Below the pieces are notes generated by a model, which had not been told where the DNA came from, did not search any database, and worked only from the letters and a program-made list of their open reading frames with translations. Of a stretch of 64,000 nt of DNA, positions 46,824 through 56,258 are shown piece after piece; position 1 is the first letter of the stretch; each line of letters starts with the position of its first letter. The stretch is from NCBI GenBank assembly GCA_023426125.1, contig JAFABI010000046.1, positions 1 to 64,000 of the forward strand. Reading direction: 5' to 3'. Source of the DNA: Bacillota bacterium (lineage in GTDB: Bacteria; Bacillota; Clostridia; Acetivibrionales; DTU013). Position numbers and translations under genes: made by a program.

Positions 46824-48434
46824 TTATTTATTCAATTGCTTTTGCTGATACTGGGAGGGAGTTAATCCAACAACCTTTTTGAACATACGGCAAAAGTGAG
46901 CGGTATTATCGTACCCTACTTTCTGTACAACATTTCCGATTTTATTCCCCTCAAGCAGCAATTGCTTGGCAGCAGTTATCCTCTCGTTGATGATGAACTC
47001 CTGAAGCGAGAGGTTCGTTTGCTGCTTAAAAAGGCGGGACAGGTAGTTGGGATGATAGGAAAACTGTTCCGCAAGTGATGTGATCGTAATCTCCTTCGTC
47101 AAATCATTCCGGACAGTCGACTGTATCTGTAAAATCAGATTTCTTGCCTGGGAGCGGTTTCTGTTGAGTGCATAGTCGATGTAATGCCCGACAACAGTCA
47201 AACTGGTCTCTCGGAACTGTTCCAGTGTATGGATGGATGACATGCTCTCAAAGAAATCGAGGTGATCCCCCGCCCACTCTTGAAGCAGAAACCCTCTATT
47301 CAGGGAATCCGTGACCAGTGCTCCTGCAATTTCATGATAAATCTGCATCATCAATATCCCGCTGTTTTTATTCTGTCCCTCCAGTTCGGTAAAAAAGGCT
47401 TTGATGCGTATAAATGCATCATCCTTAATCAATGTGGCTATTAGGATCGCCAAGGACGGTTGAAGCAAGAGGCTTTTTAATTCGGTTGACGGATATTGAC
47501 CGTTTTGCATTTTCGGGCCTATGATGCTGTTGGCCATCAGGGTTATGTGTCTGTTCATCTGTCCTTTCAACGTCATATATGTGCCATGTATTTGATACAT
47601 TGGTACCGGTATTGCCCAGAAGATCGTTGTAGTTTGCTTCAATGTCTGGGATATAGTATGCTGAAACACTTCCAGTCTCTCGATTACGCATCTTTGCAGT
47701 GCCAGGATGTCCGCTTCGCAATCCTCCAGAAATATCAGGATGCTATAGTTATCAAAACTGAAATAATCCAGCATTCTGCAGTCGGCAAATAGTATCCGGG
47801 CTGCCAGGTCTCGAAGGGATAAGTGCAGGACTGTAGCTTCTTGCAAACTCTTTATAGGCGTGTCCGCTTTTATGGCCAATATGAATCCCCAATCCGAGTG
47901 TTTGACTGGTATATTGTATTCTGTCATTTCCCCTGTGCTTTCGAGAAGCTGCTCTTCGCCCCATTCCAACCAGCGAACAATACAGCGCTCACGGAGAACC
48001 GGCCGTAAACGGTTGATTTTATCCTCCATATCTCTGATTCTAACTGTTTTTGCCAATTCCTGCGCAAGCATGTCAATCGCCTCTCGAGTGACTTCCTTGA
48101 TATCGTCATACAACACCGGCTTTAGTATGTACCGGAATACACCTAGATCTACTGCAGTCTGCGCGTATGAGAAGTCCTGATGGCCGGTCAGAAAAATAAT
48201 CTTTGTATACGGCCATTGTTTACGAATCATTTGAGCCAGTTGTACACCATCCATTTCCGGCATACGGATATCGGTAATGACCAGATCGATGTGGTGGTTG
48301 TGGATGATATCCAAAGCTTCCATGGCAAGGCCGGCTCTATATACCGTTTCAATGCCAAGGTCGTACCAATCCACGCTGTGATATAGTCCTGACAAAATGC
48401 TGGGTTCATCATCTACCAGAAGCAAACTATACAA
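46824..48434 (-). CDS. YesN-type response regulator, cluster C
   Basis: 536 residues: receiver domain with D8/D9 and D55 (LVITDIRMPEMDG), long linker, and an AraC-type HTH (EITITSLAEQFSYHPNYLSR, NTAHFCRMFKKVVGLTPSQY). TTG start 48434 lies inside the kinase 3' end (8-nt overlap), with GAGGGGG upstream, so translation is coupled. It should activate the binding-protein gene behind the gap at 46629-46823. Confidence 0.92.
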   Translation of the reverse strand: MYSLLLVDDEPSILSGLYHSVDWYDLGIETVYRAGLAMEALDIIHNHHIDLVITDIRMPEMDGVQLAQMIRKQWPYTKIIFLTGHQDFSYAQTAVDLGVFRYILKPVLYDDIKEVTREAIDMLAQELAKTVRIRDMEDKINRLRPVLRERCIVRWLEWGEEQLLESTGEMTEYNIPVKHSDWGFILAIKADTPIKSLQEATVLHLSLRDLAARILFADCRMLDYFSFDNYSILIFLEDCEADILALQRCVIERLEVFQHTISQTLKQTTTIFWAIPVPMYQIHGTYMTLKGQMNRHITLMANSIIGPKMQNGQYPSTELKSLLLQPSLAILIATLIKDDAFIRIKAFFTELEGQNKNSGILMMQIYHEIAGALVTDSLNRGFLLQEWAGDHLDFFESMSSIHTLEQFRETSLTVVGHYIDYALNRNRSQARNLILQIQSTVRNDLTKEITITSLAEQFSYHPNYLSRLFKQQTNLSLQEFIINERITAAKQLLLEGNKIGNVVQKVGYDNTAHFCRMFKKVVGLTPSQYQQKQLNK

Positions 48435-50178
48435 CCATATCCCCCTCTTTCAATGGTATCTGTATATCAACCCGAGTGCCGCTGGGGTTATTTTCTGAAA
48501 TTGACATGAATACATCCTGACCATACATAAGTTTCAGACGCATATAAACGTTTTCCAGGCCGTGCCTGTCATCTGTCTCCATAGAATGGGAAAGACGCTC
48601 CCGTATGACTTCAAGCTGTTCTGCCGGTATCCCGTTCCCCGTATCCCTGATTGACAGGTGCAGCACTGTCCCTTTTAACTGAGTTTCAATGGTTATGGTA
48701 CACATTCTGCTGGAACCTTCCATGCCATGGAGTACTGCATTTTCCACGATTGTTTGCAAGGACAGTACCGGTATTTTCAGCTGGTTTGTCCGTTCTTCAA
48801 TCTCTGTAACCAACTGTAGGCGTTCAGGAAATCGGATAGCCATGATATGCACATAGGTACAGATATTCAGGACTTCTTCTTCAATTGTCAGTTCACGTTC
48901 ATTGAAATGGGCGCTGCGCTGATAATATTTTCCCAAATACACAGCCATATCCGATGCGCTCTCCAACTCATCGTTCTGTATCATGTTATAAAGGCTGAAA
49001 AGGCAATTATATAAAAAGTGCGGATTGATTTGCGAACGCAAAAACCGTAACTGAGCATTTTTGAGCTTCAATTCCTTCACATAGGAGTCCTTAATTAGAT
49101 TATCCAGTTGTTCCACCATTTTATTGAATTGCCGTGACATCACAGAGAATTCGTTTTGACGTGCAATTTCCACCCTTGTGTTCAAATTTCCCGCCTCCAG
49201 CTCCAGCATGGCCTTTGTTAAGGAACGTACCGGTGTGATGATATTACGGTAGGTTATATTTATGAAAAGAAAGCTGGCCGATACGGCAAAAAACATAAAT
49301 ATAATAAATAGAATCCATATATTGACTACCGGGCGCAGTAGCTCGGATTCATCAAATAACATTCCAATCTTGCAGTTATAATTCCCGACATTTTGATAAA
49401 GCAGGCGATAGGTCTTTCCGCCATAGGTCATCGTCTGCTGCGTATTTTTCCCGCCCTGACTGTCGGCAAAATGCGTCTTAAGTTCCCGTATCAGCTCCTC
49501 ATCCAGTTTTTTGCCAGTCGAGATATAATTCCCAAGGGGATCAAAAAAGAAAGTCTGCAGCACATGCGTATTTTTTGCCATTGTGGCAAGAACCTTTTCC
49601 ATTTCACCGCCGGATATTTCCATGAAAACGAAGGGACTGCTCTGCTTCTCATATACATACCCGCGATATACCGAAAGACATTCAACGGACGGGTTCATTA
49701 CAGAGCGTCGAACAGACCAAATAAAATCTCCGGACTTCATGGCAGATAGATCAATGCGTGCATTAGCCATCTTGCTAATCCCTGAATTGGTCGAAATCAA
49801 CCATCCCTGCCGGGGCAAGCAAACCGCCATATTGGCGTCAACAAATTGCGGTGCCCGGTAGAGAAGCATCCTTTTTTGAAAGAGGCTGTATTCGAAGAGA
49901 TCAGGGGGTCCGCTATCGCTGTTGGATATCTCAATCAGATCATCATCCAGCAGAATGGATGCCGCAAGCATATCCAGATTATTCAAACGGTCGGCCATCT
50001 GTTGGCTGAGCAGTGTAATTGAATTATTATAGGAATTGGAGATTTCATTATTGGATACGTTGATTCCAATCACATTTGACAAAAAGCCAAGAATCAACGT
50101 TGGTATGATTACCAGCAAGAAGCCTCCCAGCATGTTTTTTGCGATTGAAGCCTTCAAAAGCCGATGAATTCTTTTCAA
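48427..50178 (-). CDS. YesM-type sensor histidine kinase, cluster C
   Basis: 583 residues from TTG 50178, which follows TGGGGGAA by eight bases; earlier in-frame TTG 50235 lacks a ribosome site. Transmembrane helices at about 16-40 and 285-310, large extracellular sensor domain, HAMP linker, H387 in QINPHFLYN and HATPase motifs (IVENAVLHGM, DTGNGIP, GLENVYMRL). First gene of the cluster C operon. The 340-bp stretch to 50519 contains AT-rich promoter DNA for this and the divergent DUF1653 gene, with nothing else recognisable. Confidence 0.9.
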   Translation of the reverse strand: MKRIHRLLKASIAKNMLGGFLLVIIPTLILGFLSNVIGINVSNNEISNSYNNSITLLSQQMADRLNNLDMLAASILLDDDLIEISNSDSGPPDLFEYSLFQKRMLLYRAPQFVDANMAVCLPRQGWLISTNSGISKMANARIDLSAMKSGDFIWSVRRSVMNPSVECLSVYRGYVYEKQSSPFVFMEISGGEMEKVLATMAKNTHVLQTFFFDPLGNYISTGKKLDEELIRELKTHFADSQGGKNTQQTMTYGGKTYRLLYQNVGNYNCKIGMLFDESELLRPVVNIWILFIIFMFFAVSASFLFINITYRNIITPVRSLTKAMLELEAGNLNTRVEIARQNEFSVMSRQFNKMVEQLDNLIKDSYVKELKLKNAQLRFLRSQINPHFLYNCLFSLYNMIQNDELESASDMAVYLGKYYQRSAHFNERELTIEEEVLNICTYVHIMAIRFPERLQLVTEIEERTNQLKIPVLSLQTIVENAVLHGMEGSSRMCTITIETQLKGTVLHLSIRDTGNGIPAEQLEVIRERLSHSMETDDRHGLENVYMRLKLMYGQDVFMSISENNPSGTRVDIQIPLKEGDMVV

Positions 50179-50519
50179 ATTTATATTCCCCCAGATGGTG
50201 CCAATAATTTTGCGGATACCGGCGTAAAAAACCAATGAAAAAAATTTTCTGCCTTGGCGTTACTTTTCGTTCAATCAATCAGTGATCCTGCACAATGATA
50301 TTGTTTAAGTACTTTGCTTAACCAGCCTTCAATCCGGATATAGAATACATTATTGTCTAGTCACGTCCTATTATAACACTAAGTATATAAAAAGAAATAT
50401 ATATAATCAATACGATACCGGGAAGATAAATTAGCCGAATGATATAATGTGAATATAACGAGAATTGATGTAGAATATATTTTACAGGGTGATGAACTAT
50501 AAAGGAAACAGGAGGCAGT

Positions 50520-50750
50520 ATGGAGAAAAGAGTTGTTGAAGTTGGGAAAAAATACAGGCATTTCAAAGGAAATGAATATTTGGTTCTACATGTTGCGAAG
50601 CATTCCGAAACCTTGGAAGAAATGGTTGTATACCAAGCGCTATATGGGGAGAAAGGGATTTGGGTCAGACCTCTTGAAATGTTTCTGGACCAGAAAGAGG
50701 TTGACGGCAGGAGGGTAAACAGGTTTGAGGAATCGGGTGACCCAGGATGA
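50520..50750 (+). CDS. DUF1653 small protein
   Basis: 76 residues. The sequence GKKYRHFKGNEYLVLHVAKH ... VVYQALYGEKGIWVRPLEMF is a clear DUF1653 domain, a small beta-barrel of unknown biochemical role found alone or fused to other domains. AGGAGG precedes the ATG. Its stop overlaps the start of the ArsC/Spx-like gene (ATGA), making a two-gene operon. Confidence 0.9.
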   Translation: MEKRVVEVGKKYRHFKGNEYLVLHVAKHSETLEEMVVYQALYGEKGIWVRPLEMFLDQKEVDGRRVNRFEESGDPG

Positions 50751-51085
50751 ATATACAAATTTTTGGCGCCGGAAAGTGTTTTGATACACAGAAAGCGGAG
50801 CGGTATTTCAAGGAGCGTAAGATAAAATATCAGTACGTTGATTTATACAAGTATGGGTTAAGCAAAGGTGAGTTTGAATCCGTCAAGGCTGCAATCGGTT
50901 TGAAGGAATTAATAAACAAGGAATCCAGGGAATACACACGGCTGAACATGCAGATGCTTGGCGTAGGAAACGTGGCGGCAGAAGTATTGTTCAAGAATCC
51001 GAAGCTATACAGAACGCCGATTGTAAGAAATGGCAGACAGGCTACCATTGGTTACAAGCCTGATGTATGGAAGGATTGGGAGTAA
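50747..51085 (+). CDS. ArsC/Spx-family thioredoxin-fold protein
   Basis: 112 residues with the arsenate-reductase-family fold: N-terminal FGAGKCFDTQKAERYFKE with a single active-site-type cysteine (C11) and the YRTPIVRNG cis-proline segment. It lacks the CxxC of Spx regulators and the full set of arginines of ArsC arsenate reductases, so its role is open; a glutaredoxin-linked reductase is possible. Translationally coupled to DUF1653. No other arsenic genes are nearby. Confidence 0.85.
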   Translation: MNIQIFGAGKCFDTQKAERYFKERKIKYQYVDLYKYGLSKGEFESVKAAIGLKELINKESREYTRLNMQMLGVGNVAAEVLFKNPKLYRTPIVRNGRQATIGYKPDVWKDWE

Positions 51086-51093
51086 AGCAGTGA

Positions 51094-51141
51094 AAAACAG
51101 GCGGTCAATCACATGACCATCCATGTGAAACTGCCTGTTTT
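51094..51141. terminator. Bidirectional terminator
   Basis: AAAACAGGCGGT (51094-51105) pairs with ACTGCCTGTTTT (51130-51141); an inner CACATG/CATGTG stem extends it. It sits between the convergent ArsC-like and L,D-transpeptidase genes. Confidence 0.8.
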
Positions 51142-51179
51142 CCTTGGGATGAATGCCCCATAAACCGTCCAATGGCTCT

Positions 51180-52607
51180 CTATTCTATTACAATAACCGC
51201 ACTGCTTCCGATCTCTACCCAGTTGTACAGGAACAATGCGTGGCTGGTGTAGTTCCGGACGCATTTGTGAGAACGTGGAATCGTGCCGATAGTATACAGA
51301 AACTCCTGCATACCTGGATCTACCAGCGCTCCACCTAGCTTTTTATAATCAATGGGGACACCGTGGACATAAGCTCCGCCATTGAATCTGATGGCATAAG
51401 GTGCATAGCCTGCGATTTCTTTTGTAATGTCATCCAGATACCTGAATCTCTCCACCTTCTGAATTGCCGTATAGTAGCCGAGATCGGTTGCCTGCTTGTA
51501 TTTGGCAGTTTCACCGGTGGTTGCATAGATATATGAAACCAGATGCCATTTATTGTCGATGAGTTCAAATATCCCCTCATTCTGATTTTCCCTGTCAACT
51601 ACAATGACCTTTTTTAATTCCTTTACCGCTTCTCCGAAAGCAACATATTTTTTAGGTACAAAATACTCACCTTCAAAATTCAAGGTGCTTATTTTATAGA
51701 AGCTGTCTGTCTCTCCCAGAATGGAGACGTGAGTCCCATCCGCTATATACCTGAAATCCGAAGAGGTACTTGCCTCCAAATAGGCAGGAGCAGATTGGTA
51801 CCGGTCTACTCCATATAAATCCTCGGTTTTACCTTTATATGCCGGGGCCTGTCCATTCCGGTTTTTATAGTTGGCAATATAGCCCGAAATATGGGCTTTC
51901 GTCCTTTCTTGCAGCTTATTGACAGCATCCAGCATTTTTTCAAACTGAAAGCTTCTGGCTACGCTGAGCTCTGAGTATATATACCCGGTATTGCTGACGG
52001 AACCGCTGGTCCAGGATATTTCGTACCATATATCCGATTTGTGGTTTTCCGGAACCTGCCCTTTGACTGCCGCTTCGAGCTTGAATCTTTCAAGATACTG
52101 TGCGGTCCGCAGCATCTTTGATCCGGTATCCGGCTTCTCCCTTATATTGACACCTTCATTAAGTACAACAAGATAATCGGTATCCACCTTATACCGGTCG
52201 TATTTCAAGGATAAAGGCAGGTTTGAGGGCAGCTGTGTGTTGTAGCTTTGAATTATGTTGACAGTCGGAGGGGCGGATTCCTCCTGGCCATTGTTACCCA
52301 CCGAGCCTGACGGACCTTCGACGCCCGGTATTTCATTACCTCCGTTAAGATCAGGCTCCTGGCTATCCTCCGACAGGTCACCCGAATTAATATTGCTCTC
52401 CACATCTCCGTCCTTGCATAATGGGCCGCAATTGGCATCTGTTTCCGGAATTTCTATCGTTGGATGCTGCGCCTCTGTTTGCATTGCAGACTCCGGAGCC
52501 GTCATACTGCTTGAAGGAATGGAGCCCGACACCGGTCCGGCTTTAAGGCTGCTGCATGCTGTCACTGTTATCATATAAAAAATTAGCAATCCAATTAGTT
52601 TTTTCAT
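51180..52607 (-). CDS. L,D-transpeptidase lipoprotein with SH3-like domain
   Basis: 475 residues. Lipoprotein signal peptide (lipobox VTAC), a low-complexity Ser/Pro/Gly/Glu linker (~20-110), SH3-like region (GVNIREKPDTGSKMLRTAQY), and a C-terminal YkuD catalytic domain (VIVVDRENQNEGIF, AIRFNGGAYVHGVP, SHKCVRNYTSHA). The active-site Cys is in SHKCVR, where the usual glycine of SxGCxR is lysine. It would cross-link or modify peptidoglycan outside the membrane. ATG 52607 is preceded by GAGGTGA. The 432-bp upstream gap holds only the promoter of the next module and a 9-bp CAAACCAAT/ATTGGTTTG inverted repeat. Confidence 0.85.
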   Translation of the reverse strand: MKKLIGLLIFYMITVTACSSLKAGPVSGSIPSSSMTAPESAMQTEAQHPTIEIPETDANCGPLCKDGDVESNINSGDLSEDSQEPDLNGGNEIPGVEGPSGSVGNNGQEESAPPTVNIIQSYNTQLPSNLPLSLKYDRYKVDTDYLVVLNEGVNIREKPDTGSKMLRTAQYLERFKLEAAVKGQVPENHKSDIWYEISWTSGSVSNTGYIYSELSVARSFQFEKMLDAVNKLQERTKAHISGYIANYKNRNGQAPAYKGKTEDLYGVDRYQSAPAYLEASTSSDFRYIADGTHVSILGETDSFYKISTLNFEGEYFVPKKYVAFGEAVKELKKVIVVDRENQNEGIFELIDNKWHLVSYIYATTGETAKYKQATDLGYYTAIQKVERFRYLDDITKEIAGYAPYAIRFNGGAYVHGVPIDYKKLGGALVDPGMQEFLYTIGTIPRSHKCVRNYTSHALFLYNWVEIGSSAVIVIE

Positions 52608-52990
52608 GTCAGTCACCTCACTTACTGCTATTCCTGTAGAACTATCGCATTAACCTCTTACAAAAAACGTACCAAGGCATTTATAATTTTTGTCAGGTAC
52701 CTTAATGCTGACTGCTATTTAAAATCTACCCGGTTGAAAGGAACATAAACAAACTGCGAAAAATGTCATATAATTGAAAAATATTTCTTGATCAACATGT
52801 GGTCCAATTCAGCTTAAAAGTTGGAGCATGCGCTATCATAAAGCAGGCATTTCATTCGTTTGGCGGACAAAAATCAAAGATTGAATTGCAAACCAATGGA
52901 AAGGTTGTACTTGTTTTGAATTACTATTTAATACTATTGGTTTGTAAATATTTGGATTAAATAATTCTGTTTAATATGGAAATGTATTTG

Positions 52991-53019
52991 TTGATATCAT
53001 AAACATAATAGCTTATAAT
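52991..53019 (+). promoter_or_regulatory. Sigma-A promoter of the HTH-Fic module
   Basis: TTGATA (52991-52996), a 17-bp spacer and TATAAT (53014-53019), 20 bp before the start codon at 53040. Confidence 0.75.
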
Positions 53020-53039
53020 AAAAAGGAAGGAGTGATCGT

Positions 53040-53255
53040 ATGGCGGTATCCGAACAGCTCAAAATATTGTGTGTGAAACTGGGAATCAGTGTATCTGAGC
53101 TTGGTCGCATGGCAGGGAAAAGCCCCCAGGCCTTCAATCAAAAAATCAAGCGTGAGAGCTTCACAGTGGAAGAATTGAAGCTAATCGCAGAGGCAGCCGG
53201 TTGTAAATACGAGGGTGCATTTATTCTCTCAAATGGTGAAAAGGTAATATATTAG
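53040..53255 (+). CDS. Small Cro/CI-type HTH protein
   Basis: 71 residues: almost entirely one helix-turn-helix domain (LGISVSELGRMAGKSPQAFN, FTVEELKLIAEAAGC), with a short tail GEKVIY. AAGGAAGGAG precedes the ATG. Nineteen bases separate it from the Fic gene, so it is probably the autoregulator or antitoxin-like partner of that gene; alone it resembles DUF-type small phage-like repressors. Confidence 0.85.
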   Translation: MAVSEQLKILCVKLGISVSELGRMAGKSPQAFNQKIKRESFTVEELKLIAEAAGCKYEGAFILSNGEKVIY

Positions 53256-53273
53256 AAAGATAGGCGGTGCCAA

Positions 53274-54023
53274 ATGAGCATTTATAAAAAGATAGATCTT
53301 TATAAGGCGGCAATCGATAAGCAACGCCCATTTGAGGGCGATATGTTCAAGGAAATAAAAAGCTATTACCGAATTGGGCTCACATGGTCAAGTAACGCTA
53401 TTGAGGGCAATACGCTCACGGAGAGTGAGACAAAGGTATTACTGGAGGATGGTCTGACTGCCGGCGGCAAACCGCTTAGGTATACCTTTGAGGCGTTAGG
53501 CCATGCACAAGCTTACGATTTTATGTTTACGCTGCTGCGAGGCCGGAAGATTACCGAGACAGATATCCTTACGATGCACAGAATGTTTTACAAAGATATT
53601 GATGCCGATAATGCCGGAAGCTACCGAACCAAACCGGTAATCATAACAGGATCAAAGTATGCGGTATGTAAAGCAGAAAAGATAAAAGGGGAGTTGGACC
53701 TGCTATTCAAATGGATTGATGGAGAGCGGGACAAATATCATCCTATTGAATTCGCAGCGCAGCTGCATAAGCGCTTCGTATTCATCCATCCTTTCATTGA
53801 CGGTAATGGCAGAATATCCAGACTGCTGATGAATGCCGCTCTCATTCAGGACGGTTATATGCCGGCCGTTATCCCGCCGGTATTACGCCAGGAATATATC
53901 AGCCTTCTGGAGCAAGCCCATAAGGACGACAAACCATTTATAGACTTCATTGCGGAGCGGGTATTTGAATCGGAAAAGGAGATCATGCGGCTGCTGCACA
54001 TTCCATTTCCAAAACAAATATAG
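53274..54023 (+). CDS. Fic-domain protein (AMP/NMP-transferase)
   Basis: 249 residues. The Fic core motif HPFIDGNGRISR lies at 172-183 with catalytic H172; the phosphate-binding D176-G-N-G-R180 is complete. An N-terminal S40-N-A-I-E44-G45-N segment matches the (S/T)xxxE(G/N) inhibitory helix, placing it in the self-inhibited class II. It should transfer a nucleotide monophosphate to a target protein hydroxyl when inhibition is relieved. Encoded with a small HTH protein, it resembles toxin-antitoxin-like Fic modules; the target is unknown. Confidence 0.92.
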   Translation: MSIYKKIDLYKAAIDKQRPFEGDMFKEIKSYYRIGLTWSSNAIEGNTLTESETKVLLEDGLTAGGKPLRYTFEALGHAQAYDFMFTLLRGRKITETDILTMHRMFYKDIDADNAGSYRTKPVIITGSKYAVCKAEKIKGELDLLFKWIDGERDKYHPIEFAAQLHKRFVFIHPFIDGNGRISRLLMNAALIQDGYMPAVIPPVLRQEYISLLEQAHKDDKPFIDFIAERVFESEKEIMRLLHIPFPKQI

Positions 54024-54183
54024 GGATACATTTGAGGACGGACAGTAAATAAGGAAGACGGTTCCTGATGAATCAGCCTTTCCAAAAGGAAGTGAAAAAG
54101 TCCCGGATGGAGACAATATCGACATGAATGAATGCAATGAAAATACCGGTATTAACGCTTATTGCCTCCATTATTATATATCA

Positions 54184-54663
54184 TTACTCCGGAAAATTGA
54201 ACTCCTTATTCCAGTCAAATCCTTCGTTTGCTTCGAAGCAGTCCGGCCAGTGTGCGCTCCACGCCGGCATTTTTACATCCCGGACCTTGTCTATGGAGAG
54301 ATGGTATGGCTTGATATCAAGGACAGGCGTGCCATCTTCAGCGTCGATATATCCTATTTCAAGCCTGTGTTTTTCTCTGTCAAGAGCGATAAGAGCACAA
54401 GCGGTAACCGCTATGGGATTTGGCCGTACCGGAGATCTGGTAGCCAGCACTCCCACTTTTTCCGGGCCTTTTTTATAAGGTTTGTCCATTACAAAGTAGT
54501 TTCTGGATTCTTCGCTGTCATAAAGATTGAACCACCATATTGCCTGGATATGGCTGTATTCGTCGAGTCCCAGGACTGCTTCAAAATATTTTTCCTCCAG
54601 CTCGATGTAATAACGGTTGTCTTTGATCTTTACTTTACCGATGGGGCTAAACATTACTGACAT
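54184..54663 (-). CDS. trmO: TrmO-type tRNA N6-methyltransferase (TsaA family)
   Basis: 159 residues. The TsaA/TrmO signature is clear: FSPIGKVKIK at the start, ATRSPVRPNPIAVTACALI with the conserved RSPxRPNPI, and EDGTPVLDIKPY. The enzyme uses S-adenosylmethionine to methylate t6A37 of tRNA in the best-studied member; this shorter form lacks the C-terminal extension of E. coli TrmO. GGAGG precedes ATG 54663. It is divergent from the GyrI-like gene at 54806. Confidence 0.88.
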   Translation of the reverse strand: MSVMFSPIGKVKIKDNRYYIELEEKYFEAVLGLDEYSHIQAIWWFNLYDSEESRNYFVMDKPYKKGPEKVGVLATRSPVRPNPIAVTACALIALDREKHRLEIGYIDAEDGTPVLDIKPYHLSIDKVRDVKMPAWSAHWPDCFEANEGFDWNKEFNFPE

Positions 54664-54724
54664 AAGACTTCCTCCATTCAAATAATTTTCTATATTGATT
54701 ATAAAACCAATCGGTGATCTTATC

Positions 54725-54794
54725 TTGATGAATTTTGCTTCAATCAGGCCATTTTCCGTGATAAAATAAGAGAAGTTTGATGAATTTTGCTCAA
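54725..54794 (+). promoter_or_regulatory. Direct repeat upstream of the GyrI-like/AraC pair
   Basis: TTGATGAATTTTGCT followed by (T)CAA occurs at 54725-54743 and again at 54777-54794, about 52 bp apart, the second copy directly before the ribosome site. A paired direct repeat fits binding by the AraC-type regulator encoded in this operon. Confidence 0.5.
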
Positions 54795-54805
54795 GGAGAG
54801 ATGGT

Positions 54806-55309
54806 ATGAAAAAGGAATTGGTCCATCTGGATTCCATGCTGCTTGGCGGTGTCAATTTTTACGGTGACCCCATCAGTACAAAAGGCGGCTGGGACTCTGA
54901 GAATGAGATAGGTAAGACGTGGAGCCGGTTTATGGGATATTTAACGGATCATCCCGAACGGCCGTACTCCCGTAACAAGCCGTATATGTACGAAGTTCAT
55001 ATATACGGAAGTGAAACAGCCGGCAAAGGCTATTTTGAGGTATTTGTGGGCGAAGAGGTCAATAGCGCCCAGCTGCCCGTAGCGTTATGTTCAAAATTTA
55101 TCCCCGAATCGGATTACATGAAATTAACGCTCTTCGGGAATGAAATAACAGGCGACTGGTGGCAGAAGCTTGACTCCGAGATTATACCGGCCAAAGGTGT
55201 CGGAAGGAATTCTCCTTATATTATTCAAGCCTATGATGAAAGATTTAAAGGGATGGATGATATCGGCAATTCTATTTTGGACGTTTATATTCCGGTGGAA
55301 AAGGTATGA
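54806..55309 (+). CDS. GyrI-like effector-binding protein
   Basis: 167 residues, a single GyrI/effector-binding-type domain (FMGYLTDHPERPYSRNKPYMYEV-like region, AGKGYFEVFVGEEVNSAQLP, VPVEKV-type end). Such domains bind small amphipathic molecules and are usually fused behind an AraC HTH, as in Rob. Here the AraC HTH is in the next gene, overlapping by ATGA, so the two may work as a split regulator. AGGAGAG precedes the ATG. Confidence 0.75.
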   Translation: MKKELVHLDSMLLGGVNFYGDPISTKGGWDSENEIGKTWSRFMGYLTDHPERPYSRNKPYMYEVHIYGSETAGKGYFEVFVGEEVNSAQLPVALCSKFIPESDYMKLTLFGNEITGDWWQKLDSEIIPAKGVGRNSPYIIQAYDERFKGMDDIGNSILDVYIPVEKV

Positions 55310-56040
55310 GCATGACAATGCGTGAATCAGTAATGAAAAGCATCGCTTTTATTGAAGCAAACCTTCAAAACGAAATAGGCGTCTGTGATGTTGCGAATGC
55401 TGTTTCCTACTCCCAGTTCTACTTTTCAAGGGAGTTTTCGAAGTATACCCACATATCCGTCTATGACTATATCCTTAGAAGAAAGATATCCGAATCTTAT
55501 AAGGACCTTTTTAATGTAAGGTATAAAATAGTTGATCTTGCTTTCCGGTACGGCTTTAAATCACATGAAGTATATACCAGGGCATTCAGAAAGGTATTCG
55601 GAGAAAATCCCAGCGAAGCAGCTGTATATAAGCCCCTGGCTGTATATGAACCGATTGATGAACCCTATCTGGATTTTTTAGACGGATTGAAAGTCGAATT
55701 CGTAAACGAGGCTATCGAGGATTGTTTCTTTGAAGTAAATTCTATGTCGGAACTGGATAATGGGAGTACTTTTCTCGTTCTCCTGTCAAAGGAGAATCTT
55801 TTTAACTATAATTGTATTTTTCAAGGGAATCTGATACACGGTGAAAATGAATACCTATCCTTTAAACTCAGCAACCTGAAACATATAAACCGGATTTATC
55901 ATACCGATATGAAGCATTCTTTCAGGTATTTCACTGATTATTTCTATGATGCTGATGAAATGAGCAGTAATTTTGTGCTTATAAAGAAAGAGAAATACTA
56001 TATAGATATTGCTGTTTCAAATAACCTTCGACAGCAGTAA
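55306..56040 (+). CDS. AraC-family regulator, partner of GyrI-like protein
   Basis: 244 residues. The AraC double HTH is at the N-terminus (IEANLQNEIGVCDVANAVSY, FKSHEVYTRAFRKVFGENPS), followed by ~130 residues of a C-terminal domain that looks like a diverged ligand-binding region. N-terminal HTH placement is as in the Rob/SoxS group. Its start overlaps the effector-binding protein gene (ATGA). A direct repeat near the operon promoter may be its site. Confidence 0.85.
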   Translation: MSMTMRESVMKSIAFIEANLQNEIGVCDVANAVSYSQFYFSREFSKYTHISVYDYILRRKISESYKDLFNVRYKIVDLAFRYGFKSHEVYTRAFRKVFGENPSEAAVYKPLAVYEPIDEPYLDFLDGLKVEFVNEAIEDCFFEVNSMSELDNGSTFLVLLSKENLFNYNCIFQGNLIHGENEYLSFKLSNLKHINRIYHTDMKHSFRYFTDYFYDADEMSSNFVLIKKEKYYIDIAVSNNLRQQ

Positions 56041-56215
56041 AAACTATGTTTTAACCACCATCGTCATTACCGCCTGCATGCTCTGTGTACAACTGTGCGG
56101 CAGTTTTATATATGGGCTGTGATAACTGCAACCACCAATTATACACATTTTCTAATCTCTATTAGTGTCTTTGAACATCCCTTGCGACCACAACTGGGGC
56201 ATTTAACTCCGGATA

Positions 56216-56242
56216 AAAGAAAAGAGCGACCGAAGCAGCTCT
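56216..56242 (-). terminator. Terminator with UUCG tetraloop
   Basis: On the minus strand AGAGC (56238-56242) pairs with GCTCT (56223-56227) around a C(TTCG)G loop, followed by TTTTCTTTT. It ends the GPP34-MerR operon. The rest of 56041-56258 shows no gene. Confidence 0.75.
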
Positions 56243-56258
56243 AACAGGAAGGTTATGT

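Noticed and set aside
54124..54660. 178-codon plus-strand frame opposite trmO
   Set aside because: Antisense to the clear TrmO gene, with no conserved features of its own.
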